Assembly (NCBI GenBank): GCA_947627285.1
Contig: CANQVL010000026.1
Span: 1-37,633, forward strand
Direction: 5' to 3'
DNA: 37,633 nucleotides
DNA from: an uncultured Oscillospiraceae bacterium
GTDB lineage: Bacteria > Bacillota > Clostridia > Oscillospirales > Oscillospiraceae
Shown: positions 25,524 to 33,666 of the stretch, in pieces
How the letters are laid out: each line of letters opens with the position of its first letter
How positions within the stretch are numbered: the first letter of the stretch is position 1
The notes under the pieces: generated by a model
What the model was told of the DNA's origin: nothing
Seen by the model: only the letters and a program-made list of their open reading frames with translations
Database searches by the model: none
Program-made: the position numbers and the translations under genes

Positions 25524-28500
25524 TTAAAATACAACGGTCACCGTGTTGACCCCGTCGGCATAGGCGTGAGAACTGCTCTTAGTCCGGCTGAGAGCCAGCG
25601 CCGCGCCGAGCTTATCTCCCTGCGTCAGCGGATCGAATTCCTCCCCGCTCCAACGGATGACGGCCTCACATTCGCTTCCGTCCTCACTGCAAAGTGCGTC
25701 GAAGCTCAGACTGCACCCGTCCTCCGGCAGGGTCGGCAAAATGCTCGTCACGCACAGCTCCTCAAATATCTGCTGGTACTTGAGGGACTGGGGCGCGCCC
25801 AGCAGCTGCTTGCGGGCAAAGCGGTCGATGTCGGTCGCCGCTCCGATAAAGTCAAACTCCTTGGAGGCGATATCGAGGTGCAGGGTCTTCAGGCGGTGTA
25901 CAAACGCCCGGCAGCGGTCGGTCTTCGGGTGGTCGAACACCTGCTCCGGCGTCCCGCCCTCGTAAACCACGCCCTGGTCCATGTAAAATACCCGCGTGGA
26001 TACATCCCTGGCAAACTTCATCTCATGCGTGACGATGAGCATGGTCAGCCCCTGCTCCGCAAGGCCCCGGATGACCGCCAGCACCTCTCCCACCATTGTG
26101 GGATCCAGCGCGCTTGTTGGCTCGTCAAAGAGCACGATCTCCGGCCTCATCCCCAGAGTGCGGGCAATTGCGACACGCTGTTTTTGACCGCCGGAGAGCT
26201 CGTCGGGATAGTTGAGCTCCTTTTCCGCCAATCCCACGCTTGCCAGCAGCCGCATTCCCCGTTCGTAAGCCTCCTGCCGGGTACAGCCAAGCAGCTCCAC
26301 CTGCCCCAGCATGATATTTTCGATCACCGTCAGATGCGCGAACAGGTTAAAGCTCTGGAACACCATCCCCATGCGGCGGCGCACGGCGCCAAGCTGTGAC
26401 GGCTTCACGCCTGTCACCGGCTGACCAAGCACCTCGATTTGTCCCTCCGTCGGCGTCTCCAGCCGGTTTATACAGCGCAGGAGCGTGCTTTTTCCCGTGC
26501 CGGAGGGTCCGATTATGGAGATAACGTCCCCCTGGTTTATGACGGCGTTTACGTCCTTCAGGGGCGTCGCGTTGGGAAATACCTTCTTCAAATGGGAGAT
26601 AGTTATCACCGGTCCCCCGTTTTGCCGAGCCTTTGGTTCCTCCGCAAGCTCCGGTATGGAGACCTTCCTGTCTACCCCCTTCGGTTCCCGGCGCCGGCGG
26701 CGCGGATCTATCTTCCGCTCCAAGAGGCTCAGCAGAAGGGTCAGGCACCACGCCAGCAGGAAATACAAGACCGCGGTGAGTATCAGCGGGAAAAACGCCT
26801 CAAAGGTGCGGCTGCGTATAAGGTCGGTGGCCTTTGTCAGGTCCTGCACCGCGATATACCCCACCACAGACGTCATTTTTACCATGGAGATAAATTCGCC
26901 CCTGTATACCGGCAGGATGTGCCGCGCCGCCTGGGGAGCGATGATCTTTGTAAACGTCTTGACCCGTCCGAAGCCCATGGCGGACGCCGCCTCCCACTGT
27001 CCGGCGTCCACGGCGTTGATGCCGGTGCGGATCATTTCGGAGACATAGACGCCAAAGTTGACGGTGAAGCCGACGATGGCGACCACGACCCCGTCCAGCA
27101 TAGCCCCGGCGAATACCACGTAGAACAGCACCATCAGCAGTACCAGGACAGGGACCCCCTGGACGAGCCTGACAAAGCCCGCCGTGATGCCGGAGGCTAT
27201 TTTGCTCCGACTGCGGCGCAGAAGACACAGACCAAAGCCCAGCACCGTGCCGAACAGAGCCGAAAATACCGATATGACGAACGTGACGCCGAGGCCAGAG
27301 AGGATCATCTTCCACCGGTCCTCCTGGATGAAGTTCTTATAAAAGCTGTTTTTCAGCCCGGTCCAGAAGTCCGTCTTTTCCTGCTCCACGGCCTTGCCCA
27401 CGTCCTCTCCCCGGACAACGAGTACCGTGCCGCCCACATAGTGTGCGGGGGAAAAATCTATGCTCTCCTTCCGCTCGTCGGTGATGCTGATGGAACCTGA
27501 TGCGATGTCCGCCCGTCCGCTGGTCAGCATCTGGATCAGCGAATTGAAGGTGCTTTGGGTGATCTCCAGCTTCATCCCCAGCTCCTTCGCGATGAGCGAG
27601 ACAAGCTCCACCTCGTATCCCAGGGACTGCCCGTTGCCGCCCACATAGCTCATGGGCTCCATCGTGGAGTCATGTGCATACCGCAAGGTGCCGTTGGGCG
27701 CGTCGTACTCCCCCACATCGATCGTCTTTATGCTGTCGTCGGCGCCCAGCCACTTCTCCCGCAGGGCGTCCAGCGTGCCGTCCTGCGCGTATCTCTCAAT
27801 GATGGCGCTTATCTCACCCGTCAGCGGGCTGTCCTTTTGAAGGCCCAGGCCGTAGGTGTCGGACGCCACCGTTTCGGGGAATATCGTCAAATCGGGATGT
27901 CTTGCCACCGCAAGCTGTGCCACAGGCATATCGTGCGCCACAGCGTCAAGCGTGCCGGACGAAAGCGCCAGAAACGAATCGGCAGCGTCGTCGTAATACT
28001 TGAATTCACAGCCGCTTACCACGTCGCTCACAAGCCTGTCGGAAATGCTGCCCGACATAACGCCCACGGTCGTGCCCGCGAAATCCTCCAGCGTTTTGAA
28101 GCGCGCCTCAAACTGCCCGCGATTCGCCACCACCGCCACCACGCCGCCGGTGTAGCTCGGCTGGGCAAAATTCACGCTCTCCGCCCGCTCCTCCGTCACA
28201 GTCATGCCGGTTGCCGATACGTCGTATGTACCGGTGGACAGACCCGCGAAAATGGACGCGATCTCCGCGCTGGTCACCTCCAGCCCGTAGCCGCGTGCCT
28301 TGCAGAAGCGGACGACAATATCAATATCATACCCGACGATCTGGTTGTCCTTTATATAGCTGAAGGGAGCCACGTCCGTCTTTACCGCCATGCGGATGAC
28401 GCCGTTGTCCGCCGGGAAGGACTTCCAGTCCTCCACCACCTTTTTGTTCTCGTCGGTGCCCAGCCAGATCCCGTCGATCTCCTCCAGCGTGCCGTCCGCG

Positions 28501-28919
28501 GTGATCTGCGCCAAAAAATCGTTGTACTCGTCCCTCAGCGCCGCGCCGCGCTCATTCTTGGAAAAGGCGGCGGCGTAGCTCTCCTCCACCAGCACATCCG
28601 GCAGGTACGTCACCGCCGGGTTTTCCTGGCACAGCAGACGCGCGATGGGCTCGTCCATCAAAAAGCCGGCGATCTTCCCCTGCTCCACTGCCAGAGCCAG
28701 ATCCGGCACCCGGTCGTAATACTGCTTGTCCGCGTCCTCGATGAGAGCGTCGGTATGTACGTCAAAGCTGGAGCCGGTCATCACGCCGATGGCCTGTCCG
28801 TCAAGCTGGCGGACGTCGGTTATCTGCTCGACCTTCCCGCCGCTCCCCGCGCAGCCCGCCAAAAGCAGGCATATAAGAACGACCGGCAGGGACAGACAAA
28901 GGAGAATCCTCTTTTTCAA
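25524..28919 (-). CDS. all-in-one amino-acid ABC transporter with C-terminal HATPase-like domain
   Basis: One 1131-residue polypeptide carrying a whole polar amino-acid transporter. It starts with a lipoprotein signal (lipobox LAGC, Cys23). Substrate-binding lobes follow in the unusual order II-I-II-I: a lone lobe II (about 30-155, [16 protein letters not shown]), a full SBP (about 170-400) and a lone lobe I (about 405-520, [14 protein letters not shown]). Next is a HisM-type permease with about five helices (about 535-750, EAA loop [14 protein letters not shown]). The ATPase follows (about 775-1015: [35 protein letters not shown]). The last 110 residues resemble a degenerate RsbW-like HATPase ([30 protein letters not shown]). 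TTG 28919 is preferred (AGAGGAG 8 bases upstream); GTG 28928 overlaps that site. It follows an orphan sugar-type binding protein. Confidence 0.88.
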   Translation of the reverse strand: MKKRILLCLSLPVVLICLLLAGCAGSGGKVEQITDVRQLDGQAIGVMTGSSFDVHTDALIEDADKQYYDRVPDLALAVEQGKIAGFLMDEPIARLLCQENPAVTYLPDVLVEESYAAAFSKNERGAALRDEYNDFLAQITADGTLEEIDGIWLGTDENKKVVEDWKSFPADNGVIRMAVKTDVAPFSYIKDNQIVGYDIDIVVRFCKARGYGLEVTSAEIASIFAGLSTGTYDVSATGMTVTEERAESVNFAQPSYTGGVVAVVANRGQFEARFKTLEDFAGTTVGVMSGSISDRLVSDVVSGCEFKYYDDAADSFLALSSGTLDAVAHDMPVAQLAVARHPDLTIFPETVASDTYGLGLQKDSPLTGEISAIIERYAQDGTLDALREKWLGADDSIKTIDVGEYDAPNGTLRYAHDSTMEPMSYVGGNGQSLGYEVELVSLIAKELGMKLEITQSTFNSLIQMLTSGRADIASGSISITDERKESIDFSPAHYVGGTVLVVRGEDVGKAVEQEKTDFWTGLKNSFYKNFIQEDRWKMILSGLGVTFVISVFSALFGTVLGFGLCLLRRSRSKIASGITAGFVRLVQGVPVLVLLMVLFYVVFAGAMLDGVVVAIVGFTVNFGVYVSEMIRTGINAVDAGQWEAASAMGFGRVKTFTKIIAPQAARHILPVYRGEFISMVKMTSVVGYIAVQDLTKATDLIRSRTFEAFFPLILTAVLYFLLAWCLTLLLSLLERKIDPRRRRREPKGVDRKVSIPELAEEPKARQNGGPVITISHLKKVFPNATPLKDVNAVINQGDVISIIGPSGTGKSTLLRCINRLETPTEGQIEVLGQPVTGVKPSQLGAVRRRMGMVFQSFNLFAHLTVIENIMLGQVELLGCTRQEAYERGMRLLASVGLAEKELNYPDELSGGQKQRVAIARTLGMRPEIVLFDEPTSALDPTMVGEVLAVIRGLAEQGLTMLIVTHEMKFARDVSTRVFYMDQGVVYEGGTPEQVFDHPKTDRCRAFVHRLKTLHLDIASKEFDFIGAATDIDRFARKQLLGAPQSLKYQQIFEELCVTSILPTLPEDGCSLSFDALCSEDGSECEAVIRWSGEEFDPLTQGDKLGAALALSRTKSSSHAYADGVNTVTVVF

Positions 28920-28952
28920 TCTTATCACTCCTCTTTTTTACTGTATTTGCTC

Positions 28953-30077
28953 TTATGGTTGATCCTTGATCGCGGACTCCATCCAGTCGCAGGACGGCAT
29001 AAAGCTGGCGTCGGTATAGGCATCGTCCGCCACATCGGAAAGATTTTTTACCGTAATATCCCGCCCTGACATAATCTGCTCCTGCGTCACAACAACGGAC
29101 GGTATCTCCATCCACATCCCCGGACTTTCATAGTAGCTGGGAGCCGCCTTGATGACGTCATACTGTCCCGCCATTTCCAAAGCCAGAACCCGGCAGGCAA
29201 ACTCCCCGTTCAACGTCCAGTTGGTCGTGGCGCACGCCTTCCAGTTTTTGCCCTCCGCCATAAGCCGGATATCCTCGTCGCAGATATCTACCGACACCAT
29301 GGGAATGTCGCTGTCCAATTCCCGCAGGGCTTCATATACTCCCCTGGCATAGGCGTCATAGCAGCACCATATGGTGTCTATTTCGCCGTCATTGTATTTT
29401 CCGATGATGCTTTCCGCCGCTTCACGCATGGAATCCTCGGGGCTCAGATGGTCCTCCGGGGCGACCTGAGCCAGCGTCCTGATCTGTCCCGACGCTTCAT
29501 AAGGCTGATAACCGGCCTGGCGGCGGTCAAAAGCAATAATGTAGTTCTCCTCCTGTACCTGAAGGATATTCACCGGCTCATTATTCGCCGCCTTTTCCGG
29601 GTACATGGCAAGTATCTCTTCCACCAGAGCCGCCGCAAGGCCGGAATCCTGCTGGAACAGCTGTACCACGCCGTCGATGGTTTTCGTTTCCCCGTTTTCG
29701 TCCCTGAAGGAGGTGTCAAAGGCCGCTATTTTCAGATCCGGGTGATCCTCCAAAACGCCCGACAGGAATTCCCACGCGTAATCCACTCCGCCATGCGACA
29801 CCAGCAGTCCGTCATAGCCGTCCTCCGCGCATTGCAGGATCCTGTTTTTCCACTCCTCGTCGCTGTCCTGGCAGAAAAAAGTGTCCGCCTCCATGCCCAG
29901 GTCCTCCGCCGTCCTTGTGAAGGACTCCGACCACAGCTCAAAAATGGGCGAGGAGGACATATACATGATATACGCCACCCTTTTCCCCTCCACCGGATTA
30001 TTGACTCTCGGGGAACAGCCCGCAAGACAGACCGTTATCAAGGCGGCAATTATAAATAATGTATTTATTTTTCGCAT
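28953..30077 (-). CDS. sugar-type periplasmic-binding lipoprotein (Peripla_BP_4-like)
   Basis: A 374-residue lipoprotein: signal peptide with lipobox CLAGC (Cys21), then a ribose/galactose-binding-type fold. KRVAYIMYMSSSPIFELWSESF is the first strand and helix, GYDGLLVSHGGVDYAW and IDTIWCCYDAYARGVYEAL match the inter-lobe segments, and PMVSVDICDEDIRLM is near the hinge. Ligands of such proteins are sugars, purine nucleosides or autoinducer-2, and many act as sensors. No sugar-type permease or ATPase is encoded nearby; the next gene is an amino-acid-type transporter. A nucleoside ligand would suit the neighbouring 5'-nucleotidase, but that is inference. GGAG precedes ATG 30077, 5 bases after the upstream gene. 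Confidence 0.82.
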   Translation of the reverse strand: MRKINTLFIIAALITVCLAGCSPRVNNPVEGKRVAYIMYMSSSPIFELWSESFTRTAEDLGMEADTFFCQDSDEEWKNRILQCAEDGYDGLLVSHGGVDYAWEFLSGVLEDHPDLKIAAFDTSFRDENGETKTIDGVVQLFQQDSGLAAALVEEILAMYPEKAANNEPVNILQVQEENYIIAFDRRQAGYQPYEASGQIRTLAQVAPEDHLSPEDSMREAAESIIGKYNDGEIDTIWCCYDAYARGVYEALRELDSDIPMVSVDICDEDIRLMAEGKNWKACATTNWTLNGEFACRVLALEMAGQYDVIKAAPSYYESPGMWMEIPSVVVTQEQIMSGRDITVKNLSDVADDAYTDASFMPSCDWMESAIKDQP

Positions 30078-30082
30078 TTTAT

Positions 30083-30790
30083 CTACTCCGTTGTTCTTAA
30101 ATATTCTACAAGCTCATCTGTTGTCAGGGTAAACTCGATCTCCGTCCGCGACGGGTCGCGCACAAGAAATTCCGTCAGCCCATATTCCTGTGTCCCGCCC
30201 CAGTCGTATGTATAGCCCAGTCTTGTCCAGGGGTAATCGCTTTCAAAATAGGAAAACAGGATGTTGGAATCAAACCATTCCTTCCACTCTCCGGTGACAA
30301 GGCTGTAATCATTTACCATTTGCTTCGTCACGTCAGTTACAAAAGCCGGACGCACAACATCCTGCGGCGATACCCAGAAGGCGGTAAATCTGGTGTATCC
30401 CTCATCCTCGTGTACGCCGAGAAGCTGTGAAAACCGAAGCTCCCAATCCGTTATCTTTTCTCCGTTATCCTTAAACCAGCTCTTCATTTCGCCCAGCGAG
30501 GTCGCCCAAATGTCGCCGTATTCTCCGATTGATGTTCCGGGGTCGCACGTACTCGGATAATCGTGCCATGTTATGAGAAGGACCCTTTCACCGGCGCCGT
30601 CCCAGATAACGCGGTTGTCCTCAGCCGTCAGGGTGACAAGCGGACGGATCTCCTCGTCCTCGGCGAATACCGCGTCGCTCATAGCCGTTTGCCACGGTGT
30701 AGAAGCCTCGGTATCCGTTTCCTGCCCACAGGAGGTCAAAAGCATCATGAGAAGAAGCACAGCCGCCCAAAGCCTACATCGTTTTTTCAT
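30083..30790 (-). CDS. lipoprotein of unknown function
   Basis: A 235-residue predicted lipoprotein. The signal peptide MKKRCRLWAAVLLLMMLLTSC ends with a lipobox (LTSC, Cys21). The mature part is rich in Trp, Tyr, Asp and Glu, without repeats or membrane segments. I do not recognise the domain. A WHDYPSTCDPG stretch near residue 75 and a C-terminal LTTDELVEYLR helix are the most distinctive parts. It is the first gene of the transport operon, with only 5 bases to the sugar-type binding protein, so it may be an accessory binding or sensing protein at the cell surface. ATG 30790 has GGGAGGCGG upstream; a GTG one codon earlier is possible. Confidence 0.7.
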   Translation of the reverse strand: MKKRCRLWAAVLLLMMLLTSCGQETDTEASTPWQTAMSDAVFAEDEEIRPLVTLTAEDNRVIWDGAGERVLLITWHDYPSTCDPGTSIGEYGDIWATSLGEMKSWFKDNGEKITDWELRFSQLLGVHEDEGYTRFTAFWVSPQDVVRPAFVTDVTKQMVNDYSLVTGEWKEWFDSNILFSYFESDYPWTRLGYTYDWGGTQEYGLTEFLVRDPSRTEIEFTLTTDELVEYLRTTE

Positions 30791-30835
30791 CACTGTCCGC
30801 CTCCCGCCTCAACAGCTCTTAAAATTCGACAGTAT

Positions 30836-30841
30836 ATTTTA
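30836..30841 (-). promoter_or_regulatory. -10 element of the transport operon
   Basis: TAAAAT on the minus strand, with an overlapping TATACT just downstream. No good -35 is present 17 bases upstream, as expected for an activator-dependent promoter. The start point would be near 30829. Confidence 0.5.
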
Positions 30842-30871
30842 ACAGTAATTTCCTCCGAAATGCTTTTCATG

Positions 30872-30904
30872 GCGAATTTGGTATCATTTTTTGCGAATTT
30901 GGTA
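30872..30904 (-). promoter_or_regulatory. direct-repeat operator, probable LytTR binding site
   Basis: Two perfect 12-base direct repeats, TACCAAATTCGC on the minus strand, at 30893-30904 and 30872-30883: a 21-base period, two helical turns. They fall at about -75 to -64 and -54 to -43 relative to the predicted start. LytTR proteins such as YpdB and AgrA bind direct repeats with this spacing. Confidence 0.65.
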
Positions 30905-30948
30905 AAAACGGCGGCTATTGTAACCGGATAACCGCCCTGAAAAGCCGC

Positions 30949-30973
30949 GTCCGCCCCCCGGTGAGGGGCGGAC
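30949..30973 (-). terminator. GC-rich hairpin after the MBL nuclease gene
   Basis: Arms GTCCGCCCC (30949-30957) and GGGGCGGAC (30965-30973), 7-base loop, just beyond the stop of the minus-strand nuclease gene and upstream of the transport operon operator. No T-run. Confidence 0.55.
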
Positions 30974-30978
30974 GAAGC

Positions 30979-32589
30979 TCATTTGCGCATCTTCTCCGTC
31001 AGCGACGTGACCATACCAGTGAGCTTTGCAAGCTCCTTCGTCGCCATACCGTCGCAGTCCTGGGCGGCGAGTACGAGGCGGTTTACGGCGTCCATGAGCC
31101 GGCGGAAGGCGTCGTCCGCCCGCTTCCTGGCGGGACTTGCCGGCTTCTCCTTCCTCACCCGAACGCCCTCGGTTATGCGTACAAACTCGCCGGTGAGAAG
31201 GTCAAACTCCGTGCCGGAGTAAGGCGCGTAGGCCTTTATGCCCTTCTCCTCATTGAGAGCTCTTGCCAGCTCCTCGCAGGCTCCCTCGTCCCCGTGGTTC
31301 ACAAATACAAGCTTCGGCTTGGGGTCAAACCCGCCGATCCAGTCCAAGAGCCCGCCCTTGTCGGCGTGTCCCGAGACGCCAGGAAGGTACTGGATCTCGG
31401 CGTTTACCGCCACGTCGTCGCCGAAAAGCTTCACCGACTTCGCCCCGTCGTAAATCAACCTGCCCAGCGTCCCCGCCGCCTGGTAGCCGACAAATAATAC
31501 CATGCACTCCGACCGCCACAGGTTATACTTGAGGTGGTGCCTGATCCTGCCCGCGTCGCACATTCCCGAGGCGGAAATGATTATTTTCGGCTCCATATCG
31601 GTATTCAGCGCACGGGATTCCTCGGTTGATGTAGTGAGGTAAAGTCCGTCGAACACCAGCGGGTTCTCCCCCGCCGCCATCACCGCGCGCGTCTCCTCGT
31701 CAAGGTAGCGTGTGTCGCACTGCATAAATACGCCTGTCGCCTCGTTTGCAAGGGGGCTGTCAACGTACACCGGGAATCCCTGGTGATTTTTTACAAGCCC
31801 ATTATTCTTTATTTCCCTTATAAAGTACAGTATCTCCTGAGTTCTTCCCACGGCAAATGAGGGGATTATCACATTCCCTCCCCTGTCCAGGGTCCTTTGA
31901 ATGAAGCCCGCAAGCGTGTTTATGTACTCCCTCCGCTCGCCGTGGAACCTGTCGCCGTAGGTGGATTCCAGCAGAACGTAGTCCGCCTCACTGACCTTTT
32001 CCGGGTCGCATATTATCGGCTGGCAGGTATTCCCAACATCGCCGGAAAACACCATTTTCCGCGTGTTTTCCCCCTCAACGAGCCATGCTTCTATGCAGGC
32101 GGAGCCTAAAAGATGACCTATATCGGTGAATCTGACGGTGAGGTTTTCGTTTATGCGGATGGGTCTGCCGTATTCACAGCCCCGAAAGAGCTTCAGGACA
32201 TTTTCGGCATCATTTATGTCAAAAAGCGGCTCCACCTCGGGCTCTCCGGCACGCTTCGCCTTCCTGGATTTATATTCCGCCTCGGACATCTGGATATTGG
32301 CGCAGTCGCGGAGCATTATTTCGCACAGGTTCCTGGTGGCCTCCGTGGTGTATATCGCCCCGCGAAAGCCGTTTTTGTAAAGAAGTGGAAGATTACCCGA
32401 GTGGTCAACGTGGGCGTGAGTGAGTAAAACGCACTCAATATCCCCCTCCTTGACCGGTATGGAAACGTTTTCAAAGGCCGTAGAACCCTGCTTCATACCG
32501 CAGTCAATGAGGATATTATGCCCCCCAACCTCCAGTAAAGTGCAGCTTCCGGTGACGTCATGAGTGGCGCCTATAAATGTAATTTTCAT
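30979..32589 (-). CDS. MBL-fold beta-CASP ribonuclease-like protein
   Basis: A 536-residue metallo-beta-lactamase-fold protein of the CPSF/YSH1 group, predicted to cleave RNA. Metal motifs: LLTHAHVDHSG (motif 2), GHLLGSACIEAW (motif 3) and FSGDVGN (motif 4). The beta-CASP insertion has LLESTYGDRFH, VIIPSFAVGRTQEIL and PKIIISASGMCDAGRIRHHL. The RMMBL part has VSGHADKGGLLDWI and FVNHGDEGACEELA. The last 65 residues form a charged helical extension. ATG 32589 is chosen because GGAGGTG precedes it; an upstream in-frame start at 32628 would overlap the divergent promoter. Homologues are common in anaerobes as stand-alone genes; substrates are not known. It is divergent from the flavin reductase-like gene. 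Confidence 0.92.
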   Translation of the reverse strand: MKITFIGATHDVTGSCTLLEVGGHNILIDCGMKQGSTAFENVSIPVKEGDIECVLLTHAHVDHSGNLPLLYKNGFRGAIYTTEATRNLCEIMLRDCANIQMSEAEYKSRKAKRAGEPEVEPLFDINDAENVLKLFRGCEYGRPIRINENLTVRFTDIGHLLGSACIEAWLVEGENTRKMVFSGDVGNTCQPIICDPEKVSEADYVLLESTYGDRFHGERREYINTLAGFIQRTLDRGGNVIIPSFAVGRTQEILYFIREIKNNGLVKNHQGFPVYVDSPLANEATGVFMQCDTRYLDEETRAVMAAGENPLVFDGLYLTTSTEESRALNTDMEPKIIISASGMCDAGRIRHHLKYNLWRSECMVLFVGYQAAGTLGRLIYDGAKSVKLFGDDVAVNAEIQYLPGVSGHADKGGLLDWIGGFDPKPKLVFVNHGDEGACEELARALNEEKGIKAYAPYSGTEFDLLTGEFVRITEGVRVRKEKPASPARKRADDAFRRLMDAVNRLVLAAQDCDGMATKELAKLTGMVTSLTEKMRK

Positions 32590-32617
32590 TGAAAACACCT
32601 CCGTGTTGAAGTATAAT
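32589..32617 (+). promoter_or_regulatory. promoter of the flavin reductase-like gene
   Basis: TTGAAA (32589-32594), 17-base spacer, TATAAT (32612-32617). It overlaps the start codon and ribosome site of the divergent nuclease gene, so the two genes may interfere with each other's expression. Confidence 0.8.
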
Positions 32618-32648
32618 ATAGACATCAAATTTGATAAGGAGGAACCTT

Positions 32649-33122
32649 ATGGAACTCAAAACCGACATTTTCTCCCTGTTTGACCGGGAATGGGCACTGG
32701 TCACCGCCGGAACGTGGGAGCGGTTCAACACCATGACCGTCAGCTGGGGCGGGGCCGGGACACTGTGGGGAAAGAGCGTCGTCACCGTCTATGTCAAGCC
32801 AGTGCGCTACACCCACGGATTTTTGGAGGAAAACGACTTTTTCACCGTGAGCTTTTTTCCCGAGGCGTACCGGAAAGCCCTGCTGCTCCTGGGCTCCGAG
32901 TCAGGCCGGGACGGGGACAAGGCAGCAAAGGCCGGTCTCACCCCCAAATTTCTCGAAAACGCCGTGACCTTTGAGGAGGCCCACACCACCCTGCTTTGCC
33001 GGAAAATTTACCGGCAGGACATGGACACCGCCGCCATGCCGGAGAAGGTCGTCAGTGCCTTTTATAAAACCGAGGCGCCGCATACCATGTATATCGGGGA
33101 AGTGGAGGAAATCATCAAATAA
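32649..33122 (+). CDS. flavin reductase-like FMN-binding protein
   Basis: A 157-residue protein of the flavin reductase-like split-barrel fold. Typical elements are WALVTAGTWERFNTMTVSWGGAGTLWGKSVVTVYVKPVRYTHGFLEENDFFTVSFFPEAYRKALLLLGSESG, given here in outline only: the substrate-free cofactor loop (FNTMTVSWG), the RYTHGFLE strand-helix and the SFFPEAYR segment (about residues 20-80). Members bind FMN and act as NAD(P)H-dependent flavin or quinone reductases, or as electron carriers in anaerobes. ATG 32649 has GGAGG 6 bases upstream and the promoter lies 30 bases before. The next gene in the same direction starts 59 bases later. Partner enzyme unknown. Confidence 0.87.
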   Translation: MELKTDIFSLFDREWALVTAGTWERFNTMTVSWGGAGTLWGKSVVTVYVKPVRYTHGFLEENDFFTVSFFPEAYRKALLLLGSESGRDGDKAAKAGLTPKFLENAVTFEEAHTTLLCRKIYRQDMDTAAMPEKVVSAFYKTEAPHTMYIGEVEEIIK

Positions 33123-33181
33123 AGCGGCAGGACTTGCAAAATTCTATGCCTTGTGATACGATTCTTTCCGAGGTGACATGT

Positions 33182-33664
33182 ATGAACACACGGCAAAAAA
33201 TCAAAAACTCCGCCGAGGCGAGGGCGTACAGCTCTGACCTCAAGGTCCTGACTGCGTCCTACCTCTTTCTGCTCATTTTTATGGCAGTCGTAGTCTGCGT
33301 CTGCATGGCGGGATCCCCCGGCTACAGGAATACCGTTCTTTTCATCTCCCTCGGAGTCCTTACGGTGTGGTATGTCCCCTTCGCCGTCTACTACGGGGTG
33401 AGGTACGCGGCCCTTTTCAAATCGCTGGAAAGCTATGTCTTCTCCAATCAGGTGATAGAGGAATTTGAGCACACTGGCATTTTTGGGAATCGTGTTACCT
33501 TCCCCATCGCCGTACAGGACGCAGCCGGAAACACTGTTAAGGTCCGGACGAGGCCCATCTACTGCACGAATTGGAAACGACCGCACTATGAGGACTTTTT
33601 CCGAAGAAAGGTCACCGTTGGGTACAACACCGCAACAGGTGAGGTCATTCTCATCGCAAAATAA
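33182..33664 (+). CDS. two-helix membrane protein of unknown function
   Basis: About 160 residues. Two hydrophobic helices (YLFLLIFMAVVVCVCMAG, about 26-44, and TVLFISLGVLTVWYVPFAVYYG, about 50-72) are followed by a soluble domain of about 85 residues. That domain has beta-rich character (GIFGNRVTFPIAVQD, VKVRTRPIY, KVTVGYNTATGEVILIAK). The C-terminus resembles small intracellular beta domains of Firmicutes membrane proteins, without a recognisable motif. I start it at ATG 33182 (GAGGTG six bases before) rather than an in-frame start 48 bases upstream. It ends two bases from the convergent asparaginase gene. Confidence 0.65.
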   Translation: MNTRQKIKNSAEARAYSSDLKVLTASYLFLLIFMAVVVCVCMAGSPGYRNTVLFISLGVLTVWYVPFAVYYGVRYAALFKSLESYVFSNQVIEEFEHTGIFGNRVTFPIAVQDAAGNTVKVRTRPIYCTNWKRPHYEDFFRRKVTVGYNTATGEVILIAK

Positions 33665-33666
33665 CC

